A DNA stretch of 64,000 bases from Myxococcales bacterium (lineage in GTDB: Bacteria; Myxococcota_A; UBA9042), in the NCBI GenBank assembly GCA_947491025.1, contig CANLIC010000001.1, positions 124,001 through 188,000 on the forward strand, written 5' to 3'. Shown piece by piece: positions 51,701-59,726 of this stretch; the stretch's first letter is position 1; the number at the start of each line of letters is the position of its first letter. The notes below the pieces were generated by a model, which was not told the DNA's origin, ran no database searches, and saw only the letters and a program-made list of their open reading frames with translations. The position numbers and the translations under genes are program-made.

Positions 51701-53308
51701 CTAGAAGCGATAGCCGAGCCCGAACTCCGCCGACCATGGCGTATTCAAGGCGTCGCTGCTGTCGAAGGGCAGGATGTAGGCCGAGATCGACGTCGCCAGC
51801 CGCAGGTGAAAGCGGCGCCCAAGCTCGAGGCTGGCGCTGGCGGAGACGTGGGGTCCGACCAGCACGTCGGAATCGAGATCGGCGATGGTCGAGCGATCGC
51901 AGAGGCGGTGGGCAGGACCAAAGAGCTTGCAGTCGGGGTCGGTGGTGGCGACAAAGCTGCCAAGCAGGCGCATGTCGACGCCGGGATGAAGCGCCAAGTG
52001 CCAGACGCCGCGATCCAGGGCGAAGCCGACGCCGGCAACGATGCGCACGCTGTTGAAGGCGCGCAGCAGGTCTCGGTACGGGTCAGAGAGGCTGGTGTCC
52101 ATCGTAATGCGCGCGTGCCACTCAAAGCCCGGACGAAGCGCACCGCTGGCACCGGTGACGAATCCAAGGCTATGAAAGGCGCGGCGGGTCGGCTGTTTCA
52201 TGTAGAGCGCGTAGGAGGCAGACGTGTCGATGCGCAGCGAAAGGGCTGCCGGCGGTCGCAGCGCAGCAGCCGGCGCGCGCGGCGGCAGGCACGACAGCCA
52301 TCGCGACACGAAGGGCTCAAGCCCGCTATCCAGCGCAGCGAGCGGTAGGCGCAGCTCCGCCTCGACCTGTCCGCTGCGGGCGCGAAAGGCAGTCAACCAC
52401 AGCTCCGGCGGGGCGTCGCCGGCGTCGACCAGGACCACGCTGAGCAGGGCATCGGCGTCCAGGCGTGCCGCAATGGCGGAGAGGCGCGCGACATCTCCGA
52501 ATGGCCTCGAGAAGTTGGCCGAGCTGAGGTAGTCGACGAGCGCCGCGGACAGCGCCGCCTCGACCTGCGGCGAGAAGAAGCGCGGTCGAAAGCGGCGCGT
52601 GGGAGCTTGGGCGAAGGCGTCCTTCAGGACGACGTGGGCGCCAACTGCGTCGCCGCCGTCAAAGATCGAGACGCCGAGCATGAAGAGCGTGTCGGCGTAG
52701 GGCTTGATCGCCACAAGATCTTGCAGGGTCTCGCGGTAGATGCGGGACGCGGCGCGCAGGCTCTCGGCGGCGCGGACCGGCGCCAGGCCATGGTAGTATT
52801 CGAGCCCCAAACGGTAGCGCTCGGCGGCGATGCCCGCGGCGGTGCGCGCGGAGTGGTCGGCCAGCAGGCGCAGGCGAATCGCCTCTGGCGCCACCAGTTC
52901 GAGGTCTGGTTGGGCCTGAAGCAAGGCGAGAATCCTCGCTTCTAGCTCACCGATCTGCGCCGTGTAGGGAACGGGACGCTCCGGTGCGAAGAGGTCGCCG
53001 GAGCGGCCGACCGCGGCCCGCAGCGGCAGCAAGGCCACCCTGCGGCGTGGGGCGTCGACGCTGCGCTGGGGCGCTGTCGCAGGCGTTGCGACCGGGGCTG
53101 CCACATCGGCCGAGGCCAGCGCCGGCGCTGGAAGGGCCAGCGTGCCGGCAAGAAGGCAGCCCGAAATGAGGGCAATCTGCCCAGACGCCGGCAACAACAC
53201 ACGACTTCCAACCAAGACCAGGGCGCATGCAGCGGCGCGGAAGCGAAAGGCGTCCGAGGGCCGCAGCGCGCACCCTGCAGCCGCCGTCGCGGCGGGCCTA
53301 GAGTCCAT
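51701..53308 (-). CDS. Putative outer-membrane protein, periplasmic domain plus beta-barrel
   Basis: 535 aa. Two hydrophobic N-terminal stretches; a signal peptidase site near ALA-S (residue about 66) is plausible, though the true start may be one of several internal GTG codons. Residues 85-330 form a mixed alpha/beta periplasmic part with a helix-rich segment around YRLGLEYYHGLAPVRAAESLRAASR (TPR-like). From about 350 to the end alternating strands (LSLRIDTSASYALYM, FHLRLATSISAYILPF) end in an aromatic Phe (GLGYRF), the barrel insertion signal. No family recognised. It overlaps the preceding gene by 11 nt. Confidence 0.6.
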   Translation of the reverse strand: MDSRPAATAAAGCALRPSDAFRFRAAACALVLVGSRVLLPASGQIALISGCLLAGTLALPAPALASADVAAPVATPATAPQRSVDAPRRRVALLPLRAAVGRSGDLFAPERPVPYTAQIGELEARILALLQAQPDLELVAPEAIRLRLLADHSARTAAGIAAERYRLGLEYYHGLAPVRAAESLRAASRIYRETLQDLVAIKPYADTLFMLGVSIFDGGDAVGAHVVLKDAFAQAPTRRFRPRFFSPQVEAALSAALVDYLSSANFSRPFGDVARLSAIAARLDADALLSVVLVDAGDAPPELWLTAFRARSGQVEAELRLPLAALDSGLEPFVSRWLSCLPPRAPAAALRPPAALSLRIDTSASYALYMKQPTRRAFHSLGFVTGASGALRPGFEWHARITMDTSLSDPYRDLLRAFNSVRIVAGVGFALDRGVWHLALHPGVDMRLLGSFVATTDPDCKLFGPAHRLCDRSTIADLDSDVLVGPHVSASASLELGRRFHLRLATSISAYILPFDSSDALNTPWSAEFGLGYRF

Positions 53309-53888
53309 TGGCGACGTTGCCCAGCGCCGGATCGGCGAAGCGGTTGCAGCTCAGCTGTGCGTCCTCGAGGCCGGCAACGCGCCGCACGCGCACCGCTTGC
53401 TTGATCGTGCCATCGGTGCGCTGCCAGGTGCCCGCCAGCTCGTCGCCAGAGACCGTCAGGGACGCTGCGCTCAGCGCGGCGGCCGTGTCGCTGCTGCTGG
53501 GAAGGCAGCCCTGACTCTCGAATGCGAGGCGCTGGCTGCCTTCGCTCCAACGCCCCTTGTGCAGCAACAGGCAGCCGCAGGCGAAGTGCGGCGCGGTCGG
53601 GTCGAGGGGTTCTTCGAACTCCAAATCACGGTAAAATCGAATCATGCCCGACACATCCGGACCGAAATGCCCGAGCGTCAGCTCCAGGGTCACCTCGGCG
53701 CCGAGCGCCCCGCAGAGGGGTCCGGCGGCGAGCGTCTGACTGCGCCAGACGCCGCTGATGTCGCTGCCGCTGGCACACCCGCTGCAAGCGAGCGCGCTGC
53801 CGAGGGCGAGCGCCACAAGCCGCGCCGGCGCGCGCAGCGCCGAGACGGGCGATGTACCGGCGGAGCGGGCGTGAGGGCGCGCGATCAC
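53298..53888 (-). CDS. Small lipoprotein of unknown function
   Basis: 196 aa from GTG 53888. Lipobox SGC near Cys38 (LALACSGC; Cys35 is the alternative). The mature part is beta-rich with Cys pairs (CGALGAEVTLELTLGHFG, CGCLLLHKGRW) and a TVSGDELAGTWQR strand-turn repeat that resembles lipocalin-like or small barrel folds. It starts 10 nt after the preceding gene's stop and belongs to the same run of exported proteins. Confidence 0.6.
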   Translation of the reverse strand: MIARPHARSAGTSPVSALRAPARLVALALGSALACSGCASGSDISGVWRSQTLAAGPLCGALGAEVTLELTLGHFGPDVSGMIRFYRDLEFEEPLDPTAPHFACGCLLLHKGRWSEGSQRLAFESQGCLPSSSDTAAALSAASLTVSGDELAGTWQRTDGTIKQAVRVRRVAGLEDAQLSCNRFADPALGNVANGL

Positions 53889-53898
53889 GTCGTTTCCG

Positions 53899-54735
53899 TC
53901 ACTCCAGCGGGGCGCAGATGACCTGCACGTTGTCGATGTAGAGGCCCGAGCCGCCGCGCATGCCGACGGCGACCGTGCCGGGTGGGCAGACCTGCTCGAA
54001 CGGAATGCCGCCAACGCCGCCAGCTGAGGTCAGGTTGATGCGGTTGCGACTGACCTTGACCTTGCTGCGGCGCTTGTCGAGCTTGTCGATGGTCTCGGCC
54101 AAGAGTGGGCCGGTATAGGGACCGATGCGGTCGGCGACACCGGCGTGCTCGGCTTCGTAGGCGAAGCCGGACTTCTCGGCGTAGGGAACGATGCGCTTGC
54201 CCGAGGGGCCGCCGACCTCGACCTGGGTCAGCGCCTGCTCGCCCGAGAGCGGCTCACGCAGGATGGTTCCGGCGCCGTCGATGGCGACCTGAATGACCAT
54301 TTCACGCGGGTCGAGCTCTTTCGGGAGCGGGGACTTGCGGCCGAGCTGCAGCGCGTAGGTCCCGTAGTCGACTGCGACCCAGTGCGACTCGGACCAGACG
54401 CGGCGCTTGCCGCCCTTGAGCAGCGTGAAGGACATGCGAAAGATCCCCGACACGGGCTTGTCGGTCTCGTCCTTGAGCCGGCTATCGAACTCGAGCACGG
54501 TCCGCATCTGACGAGCAGGGCGGGCGGCAGCGGCAGAGAGCGCGGGCGCCATCAAGGTCAAGGCGGCGGCGATGGCCGTCAGCGCGGATGCGCGGGCGAC
54601 ACGGCGGGCGGTGGGGAGCATCGCCTTGTGCTGTCGGGCTGCACCGGTGCCTCGGGCCGTGCCGAAGTCGACTGAGGCCAAGGCGTCGGCGGGCGGGTGG
54701 GCTCGGCCGCTGCGCCGGAGCTGTGCAAGTTTCAT
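53899..54735 (-). CDS. Exported protein of unknown function
   Basis: 278 aa from ATG 54735, preceded by GGAGGACGA. A 38-residue polar segment comes before a hydrophobic signal (about 48-68, cleavage near SAAAA); an internal ATG at 54621 would remove it. The mature domain begins with an Ig/carbohydrate-like motif (RTVLEFDSRLKDETDKPVSGIFRMSFTL, ALQLGRKSPLPKEL) of the kind found in phage tail-like or adhesin baseplate domains. The end carries a Gly-rich segment and a Cys pair (EQVCPPG, QVICAPLE). Function unknown. Confidence 0.6.
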   Translation of the reverse strand: MKLAQLRRSGRAHPPADALASVDFGTARGTGAARQHKAMLPTARRVARASALTAIAAALTLMAPALSAAAARPARQMRTVLEFDSRLKDETDKPVSGIFRMSFTLLKGGKRRVWSESHWVAVDYGTYALQLGRKSPLPKELDPREMVIQVAIDGAGTILREPLSGEQALTQVEVGGPSGKRIVPYAEKSGFAYEAEHAGVADRIGPYTGPLLAETIDKLDKRRSKVKVSRNRINLTSAGGVGGIPFEQVCPPGTVAVGMRGGSGLYIDNVQVICAPLE

Positions 54736-54860
54736 TCGTCCTCCAAAGGGTCTGCGGGCCAACTTTGCGGCGCGCCGCGGACCGGCAGGGCCATGGTCCT
54801 ACCGGGAAGGCAGCGGTCGTGCAAGGGCGATCCGCCTGTCGGCGCCCTGGCGAGGACCCG

Positions 54861-56387
54861 CTAGAGCCCGCCGCCGGCGAGCCACAGCCAGAGCGAACCG
54901 CCGACAGCCCTCGCGCCGGCGACGGAGGCGCCCGCCTCTGCGATCGATGGCAATGCCAGAGCACCGTCAAAGATTCCGCCGATGGCCGCCGCGAGCACCG
55001 CGGCGCTCGCCGCGGCGTCGATGCCTGGCAAGGGTCCGAGCAGCGTCTCTGCGACGGTGCCTTCGGATTCGACGGTCTGGACCTTCATCGCGAGGCCGTT
55101 GATCGCGGGCAGCAGGCCAAATTTGACCGTCAGGGTGCCGCGGATGCGCAAGACGACGAGCTCGACCCCATCGACCGGGGCCGACAGCTCGACCATGGCG
55201 TCGGGAAAGCGGACGGCGATCGTGGCTGCGCCGGCCTCGGAGACGACCTTGACGGAGGGCGTCTGTCCGGGCCAGAACGAAGCAGACACCTTCGCCACAT
55301 CGACCAGGCCTACGACATCGATCGGCAGCACAGCCGGCCAGCCTGGTGGCAACCGCGCCTCGACGCCACCGACAGCACTGCGGCAAAAGTAGCCAGCGCG
55401 GTGCAGCGCCCAGGCGACGCGCTCGATCGTGGCTGGGCCCAGGGTGTACGCCCGGGTCAGCACGGTGGCTGCCTCGGGGCGCTGCGGCGCGTAGATCGGC
55501 AAGGGCGTCTCTGCGGCGTTCGGCAAGCCGGCGTCGACTGCGCAGGGGTGGCGATCGGCGTCGAGGGCAACGTCGAGGGAGGCCGAGGCGACGGCGCCGT
55601 TGTGCGTCAGCAGGGAGTGGGCGTCACTCTGCGAGCGCCACTTGCTGCTGATCGCGATCGCAGCGGTGGTGCCGGCGGCGTCGTGGAGCGGCACCCGCAG
55701 GTCCGCCTCGAAGCTGGGGGGGGCAATCGCCCGCAACAGCTGCATCGCGGGCTCGATGGCGCGGGCGCTGAGGTGATCGCGCAACGCGGCGGCGATGGCG
55801 CCCTCCAGCGCGACGGCGCCGACAGCGTCACGACAAGGCCCAGGGGCGATGGCGTTGGCCGCGATCGAGAGCGCCGGCGGTTGCGACAGGGTCACGTCGA
55901 CTTCGCCGAGGGCGTCGCGGCCAAAACGAAGGCCGAAGGCGAACACGGCGCTCGTGGGCGCGTAGTTCAGTGCGCAGGCTGCGGCCCCTTCGACCTGCAC
56001 GACGAGGGCCTGCGCCGCGATCGAGAGCGGAAAGCTGAGCACGAGCTGCTGAACGACGCCGAATGAAACGGTCCCTTCGCCGAGCTTCAGCGTCAGGTTG
56101 GCTGCCGCGACCTTGGCGGAGTCGGCGCCGCCCTGCCACGGAGGGAGCGCGATGGTCTGCGTCTTGCCGGCCTTGACCCGTACGGCGCTGGCGAACTGCT
56201 GGAGCGCGGCATAATCGAGGACGACGTGGACAGCGCGCTCTTGCAGCATCGCGGGCGGAAGCGGCGCAGCCAGAGGCTCGTACTCGGCGCAAGATGGGGC
56301 GAGGGTCGCGACCATCGCCAAGGCCGCCAGCCTCACGAAGCGTGCAGGGATGGGCGATGGGCGCAACGGGCGCATTGCGGCGGTCAT
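54861..56387 (-). CDS. Lipoprotein with two beta-rich halves, possibly TULIP/BPI-like
   Basis: 508 aa from ATG 56387, which overlaps the upstream stop (ATGA). Lipobox LAPSC (Cys33). The protein is nearly all alternating beta strands and short helices in two similar halves (about 50-260 and 270-500), each with amphipathic strands such as AKVAANLTLKLGEGTVSFG and GTLTVKFGLLPAINGLAMKV. The layout recalls lipid-binding TULIP (BPI-like) proteins known from some myxobacteria, but no signature residue proves it. Part of the run of exported proteins. Confidence 0.55.
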   Translation of the reverse strand: MTAAMRPLRPSPIPARFVRLAALAMVATLAPSCAEYEPLAAPLPPAMLQERAVHVVLDYAALQQFASAVRVKAGKTQTIALPPWQGGADSAKVAAANLTLKLGEGTVSFGVVQQLVLSFPLSIAAQALVVQVEGAAACALNYAPTSAVFAFGLRFGRDALGEVDVTLSQPPALSIAANAIAPGPCRDAVGAVALEGAIAAALRDHLSARAIEPAMQLLRAIAPPSFEADLRVPLHDAAGTTAAIAISSKWRSQSDAHSLLTHNGAVASASLDVALDADRHPCAVDAGLPNAAETPLPIYAPQRPEAATVLTRAYTLGPATIERVAWALHRAGYFCRSAVGGVEARLPPGWPAVLPIDVVGLVDVAKVSASFWPGQTPSVKVVSEAGAATIAVRFPDAMVELSAPVDGVELVVLRIRGTLTVKFGLLPAINGLAMKVQTVESEGTVAETLLGPLPGIDAAASAAVLAAAIGGIFDGALALPSIAEAGASVAGARAVGGSLWLWLAGGGL

Positions 56388-57664
56388 GGCCCGCCCGCTT
56401 GGCCCGCGCCGTTCCACAGCACGAGGCGTCCACCGCCCAGCGCTGGCTCCAGTTCGAGCCAGCCGAGCCAAAAACCGCCGTCGACACGGGCCAGGAGGCG
56501 AGGCCGAAGCTGGATCCGGCCGCTATTTGGCAGTTCCTGTCGCTGCAGTCCGCCGCCGGCGCCTTGCACCGCCAGTTCGATGCGGCTGCGGCTGGCGTTC
56601 TGCCACGCGATGGCCAGGCGACCGTTGGCCAACATGACCGCGTCGAGGGCGGTGCCGACGGTGTCGCGGCGGGTGACGCCGAGCGCTGGATCGACGTAGG
56701 CGCCGTCGGTGACGATCGCCCGGGTGATGTTGCCGCCTGCCGATCGCGCCCACTCGACGTGGTTGCGGCTACGATCCCGCCACGCCACGACGAGGCCACC
56801 GAGGGTGTCACGCGCCAACTGGCATGGGGAGCCCGCGTCGCCGTCGTCGGCGCCGGTCGCGCCATGTCGGCCAGCGATGCGCGACACCTGCCAGCTGGCG
56901 CTGCGCGTGGCGACGATGAGATCGCCGCCGACGGGATCGTACCAGGCAACCGCCACAGAGCCGGTGTCGGCGGCGATGGCGAGGTCGCCTTCGATGCTGG
57001 GTGGACCTGCTGGGCTGGCAGGAGGCGGCGGCACCGTCTCGACGGACCACGTGCCCGCCGCCGCGCGGCGGCCGAGGCGCACCCCACCGCCGCCCGCGGC
57101 GACGAAAGCGAGCACGGGTTCGCCGGCGTGAATCGCGAGGGCGAAGCGCTCGCCGGGTCGAAGATCTCCGGGCAAGACGAGCGGGGAGCGCTCGAAGTTC
57201 TCGCCGTCGACGCGGCCGTACCAGGCGCTGCTGTCGCTGCGCCGCAGCCAGACCACGTGCGCCCGGCCTGCGCTGTCCACCACGGCGCTTGAAGCCTCGC
57301 CAGCGGGACCGTCGTCACCGGCGCCGAGGCCCGCGAGCAGCGTCTGGTGGACCTTGTTGCCGTCGCGCTCGGCCCACACCAAGCTGCGGCGCTTGACGTC
57401 GTAGCCGACGCTGGCGATGCGGGCGCCGTCCAGGGCAAGCAAGCTCCAGCGGCCCGCGAAGACCGGCGCCGAGCCCGCGGTGTCGCTGGCGACGTCGACG
57501 CAGAGGCCAGAGGCGGTTTCGCAGCGCATCCCGTAGGGGCAGGCGCCGTCGGCGCAGCGCGTCTCTTGGCCGCATCCCGCCAGCGCGGCCCAGCCGATGA
57601 GTAGGGCGACCAGGCCAGCGAGGCGCGACGATTCGAACACAGAGGGCGGCAGGGCAGTGTTCAC
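56384..57664 (-). CDS. Lipoprotein, beta-propeller-like (sialidase/BNR type)
   Basis: 426 aa. Lipobox LAGC (Cys31), a short Cys-rich segment (CADGACPYGMRCETASGLC), then six to seven repeated motifs of strand-Asp/Trp-turn (SLVWAERDGNKVHQ, AHVVWLRRSDSSAWYG, VAVAWYDPVGGDLI, GLVVAWRDRSRNHVEWAR, LAIAWQNASRSRIELA) as in BNR-type beta-propellers. No catalytic sialidase residues are evident, so binding is more likely than enzyme action. First gene of the minus-strand run, divergent from the cNMP-domain genes. Confidence 0.65.
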   Translation of the reverse strand: MNTALPPSVFESSRLAGLVALLIGWAALAGCGQETRCADGACPYGMRCETASGLCVDVASDTAGSAPVFAGRWSLLALDGARIASVGYDVKRRSLVWAERDGNKVHQTLLAGLGAGDDGPAGEASSAVVDSAGRAHVVWLRRSDSSAWYGRVDGENFERSPLVLPGDLRPGERFALAIHAGEPVLAFVAAGGGGVRLGRRAAAGTWSVETVPPPPASPAGPPSIEGDLAIAADTGSVAVAWYDPVGGDLIVATRSASWQVSRIAGRHGATGADDGDAGSPCQLARDTLGGLVVAWRDRSRNHVEWARSAGGNITRAIVTDGAYVDPALGVTRRDTVGTALDAVMLANGRLAIAWQNASRSRIELAVQGAGGGLQRQELPNSGRIQLRPRLLARVDGGFWLGWLELEPALGGGRLVLWNGAGQAGGP

Positions 57665-57776
57665 GGCCTACAGGGTCGCGCCGCCCGCGGCCGGGTGCAA
57701 GCCGCGTCGCCGAGGAACGGTTGGCACCCTTCCGCGGCGTCGCGGCCGGCTGGCGCCTTGTGCCCAGCGCGAGGAT

Positions 57777-57805
57777 CTGGCGCGCACTCTTGGCTGTGTT
57801 AGGCT
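57777..57805 (+). promoter_or_regulatory. Putative promoter upstream of the tandem cNMP-domain genes
   Basis: CTGGCG (57777-57782), 17 nt, TAGGCT (57800-57805) with TGT before the -10 (extended). Weak -35. RNA start near 57812 is about 60 nt before the ATG at 57873. A 28-codon ORF (57811-57897) starts right there and overlaps that gene. Confidence 0.35.
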
Positions 57806-57872
57806 CCGCCATGCAGCGCGCTGAGCGAGACGCTTGGCTCCATCGACCGCGCCATCTGTGCCGGGGGTTGGC

Positions 57873-58454
57873 ATGCAGCCAGAAAACGCGACGGTAGGTG
57901 CAGAGCAGCTCCTTGGCACGATCAAGCTCTTTCGTGGCTTGACGCCGGACGACCGTGGCGTCGTGCTGCGCTCGATGCGTCGACAGCAGGTCAGTTCCGG
58001 CCACCGCGTCTTCGCGCAGGGCGAGACGGGCGATACCATGCTGGTCGTCGTCGACGGCATCTTGCGCGTCGAAGTCACCGACATCCACGGCAAGAGCGCG
58101 ACGGTCGGCAAGGTCGAGGCCGGCGAGGTCGTCGGCGAGATGGCCGTGATCGATCCCGCGCCGCGCTCGGCTTCGGTCATCGCGGCGACGGACTGCGACC
58201 TGCTGCAGATGTCGCGCGCCGACCTGCTCGGCCTGCGGCGGACGGCGCCAACGGCCTCGGCGGCCATCGTGGGCGCCATCATCAGCGACGTCACCCGCCG
58301 CTTGCGCAACGTGAACAAGCGCATCGACAGCGAGCTGGATCCCAACAGCCAGATGCATCGCGCTCAGATGAAGGTCACGCTGCAGGCGCCGTTGCCCGAG
58401 TCGCAGCACACCGGAACGTTCTTTGGCCGCATGTGGGACAAGATCAAGCGCTGA
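57873..58454 (+). CDS. Cyclic-nucleotide-binding domain protein A
   Basis: 193 aa from ATG 57873 (GGGGG upstream). A single Crp/cNMP-type domain occupies about 12-135: LFRGLTPDDRGVVLRSM, FAQGETGDTMLVVVDGILRVEV, then VGEMAVIDPAPRSASVIAATDCDLLQM, the phosphate-binding cassette (usual GExxLxxxxxRxAxxxA). There is no DNA-binding winged helix, only a 55-residue Arg/Gln-rich tail. So it is a sensor or partner domain, not a Crp-type regulator by itself. Confidence 0.85.
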   Translation: MQPENATVGAEQLLGTIKLFRGLTPDDRGVVLRSMRRQQVSSGHRVFAQGETGDTMLVVVDGILRVEVTDIHGKSATVGKVEAGEVVGEMAVIDPAPRSASVIAATDCDLLQMSRADLLGLRRTAPTASAAIVGAIISDVTRRLRNVNKRIDSELDPNSQMHRAQMKVTLQAPLPESQHTGTFFGRMWDKIKR

Positions 58455-58483
58455 CCCCAACGGGCACAGCCGAGGGCGCTCCG

Positions 58484-59116
58484 ATGCCGACCATCAACCT
58501 GCGCGCACTGGACGCCTTGCGCGACTACTCCAACGCCGAGCTCAAGCTGTTGGCCAGCGTCGCGCCGGCCCGGCTGTACCACGTCGGCGACGCGCTCTGC
58601 CGCGAGGCGCAACACGGGCAGTCGTGTTATTTGATCGCGAGCGGTCAGGTCGACGTCGCCAAGTCTGTGGACGGAAAGGACAAGTCGCTGGCAACGCTGC
58701 GGGCAGGCTCGATCGTCGGCCAGATGGCGTTGGTCGACCGTTCTCCGCGCTCAGCGACAGTGCGCGCGACGGCCGAGACCATCGCCTTGGAGCTCAACCG
58801 CGACGTCTTCGAGCGCCTCTTGGCGGCGTGTAGCCCGCTGGCCCTGCGTTTCCAGCAGCAAATTGCCGTCGCTGGCGTGCGTCAGCTGCGTATGGCGACA
58901 ACGAAGTTGGCAGGGTTGCTCAACAGCGCGTCCCCGGCCGCGCCGGATGCGGGCGCAGCGGCGGCCAGCCCTGCACCGCCAGATGAACGCAAGCGCGACG
59001 CGCTGTTGACGGTCAAGGCGGCCCTGTCGGAGTGGGACATGTCACTCGACGATCTCGACAAGGTGCAGGTGTCGATCCCGCGGGGCCAGCTCCCCAACCC
59101 CACCGTCCGGCGCTGA
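58484..59116 (+). CDS. Cyclic-nucleotide-binding domain protein B
   Basis: 210 aa, ATG preceded by GAGGG, 29 nt after gene A. Same domain (about 10-130), cassette VGQMALVDRSPRSATVRATAETIALEL, in which the usual Glu reads Gln (GQM), which could weaken cyclic nucleotide binding. The C-terminal 60 residues (Ala/Pro-rich, then helix DDLDKVQVSIP) differ from gene A. A tandem pair from duplication is likely. No DNA-binding domain. Confidence 0.8.
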   Translation: MPTINLRALDALRDYSNAELKLLASVAPARLYHVGDALCREAQHGQSCYLIASGQVDVAKSVDGKDKSLATLRAGSIVGQMALVDRSPRSATVRATAETIALELNRDVFERLLAACSPLALRFQQQIAVAGVRQLRMATTKLAGLLNSASPAAPDAGAAAASPAPPDERKRDALLTVKAALSEWDMSLDDLDKVQVSIPRGQLPNPTVRR

Positions 59117-59166
59117 AGCGTCGCGTTCGCGAGCCGCCGGCCCGGTCGCGGCGCCGCTGCAGGCGT

Positions 59167-59484
59167 TTAGGCGTCGGCGGCGGGAGCAGCGCCGGCGCAG
59201 ACGCCGGTCCCACAGGCCGGGGCACCGCATCCGCCGTCGCTCGCCGCTGACTCGCCGCTGCTGGGAGCAGCTGGAGCGGCCGGGGCGCTCGGGCCGCGGC
59301 CTGAGTCCTTGTAGTCGGTCGCGTACCAGCCGCCACCCTTGAGGTGAAAGGTCCCGCCCGAGATCAGCCGGCGCGGTCCCTGGCTGCCACAGGCCGGGCA
59401 GGTCGCCTCAGCCGCCGCCGTGATGCGCTGGAAGACCTCGAAGGTGCCGCCACAGTCCGGGCAGCGGTAGTCGTAGCTTGGCAT
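59167..59484 (-). CDS. FmdB-family zinc-ribbon protein
   Basis: 105 aa from ATG 59484, preceded by GAGGGATGC. The N-terminus MPSYDYRCPDCGGTFEVFQ is the FmdB/CxxC-CxxC signature with a second CPACG pair near residue 34; zinc-binding. After GGTFHLKGGGWYATDYKD, typical of the family, comes an Ala/Pro/Ser tail with five more cysteines (GCGAPACGTGVC), an extra metal-site-like motif. The longer frame to 59700 lacks a start signal. Divergent from the kinase gene. Confidence 0.85.
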   Translation of the reverse strand: MPSYDYRCPDCGGTFEVFQRITAAAEATCPACGSQGPRRLISGGTFHLKGGGWYATDYKDSGRGPSAPAAPAAPSSGESAASDGGCGAPACGTGVCAGAAPAADA

Positions 59485-59543
59485 GCATCCCTCGTCTTGA
59501 CGGGCAACGGCGCTTGGGCGTCGGCCGGCACCACCCCACTGCA

Positions 59544-59571
59544 ACGGTAGCCTGGGGTCGCCGACTGTCAA
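59544..59571 (-). promoter_or_regulatory. Promoter of the FmdB gene
   Basis: Minus strand TTGACA (59571-59566, perfect), 16 nt, TACCGT (59549-59544). RNA start about 53 nt before the ATG at 59484. Confidence 0.6.
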
Positions 59572-59653
59572 CGGCCAGGTCGGGGAGCCCAGCATCGCCG
59601 TGCAGACCAGGTCGTCGGACGCGCCTTGCCGCGTCGCAAAGGTGGCAGTTTGT

Positions 59654-59682
59654 TTGAGCGACCAGGGTCGGCGTGCTATCGT
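59654..59682 (+). promoter_or_regulatory. Promoter of the Ser/Thr kinase gene
   Basis: TTGAGC (59654-59659), 17 nt, TATCGT (59677-59682) with TGC just upstream (extended -10). RNA would start near 59689, 38 nt before the ATG at 59727. Confidence 0.6.
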
Positions 59683-59726
59683 GCGGGCCTGGCCGGCCAC
59701 GAGGCTGTGCCTGTGCCGGAGCCCCG

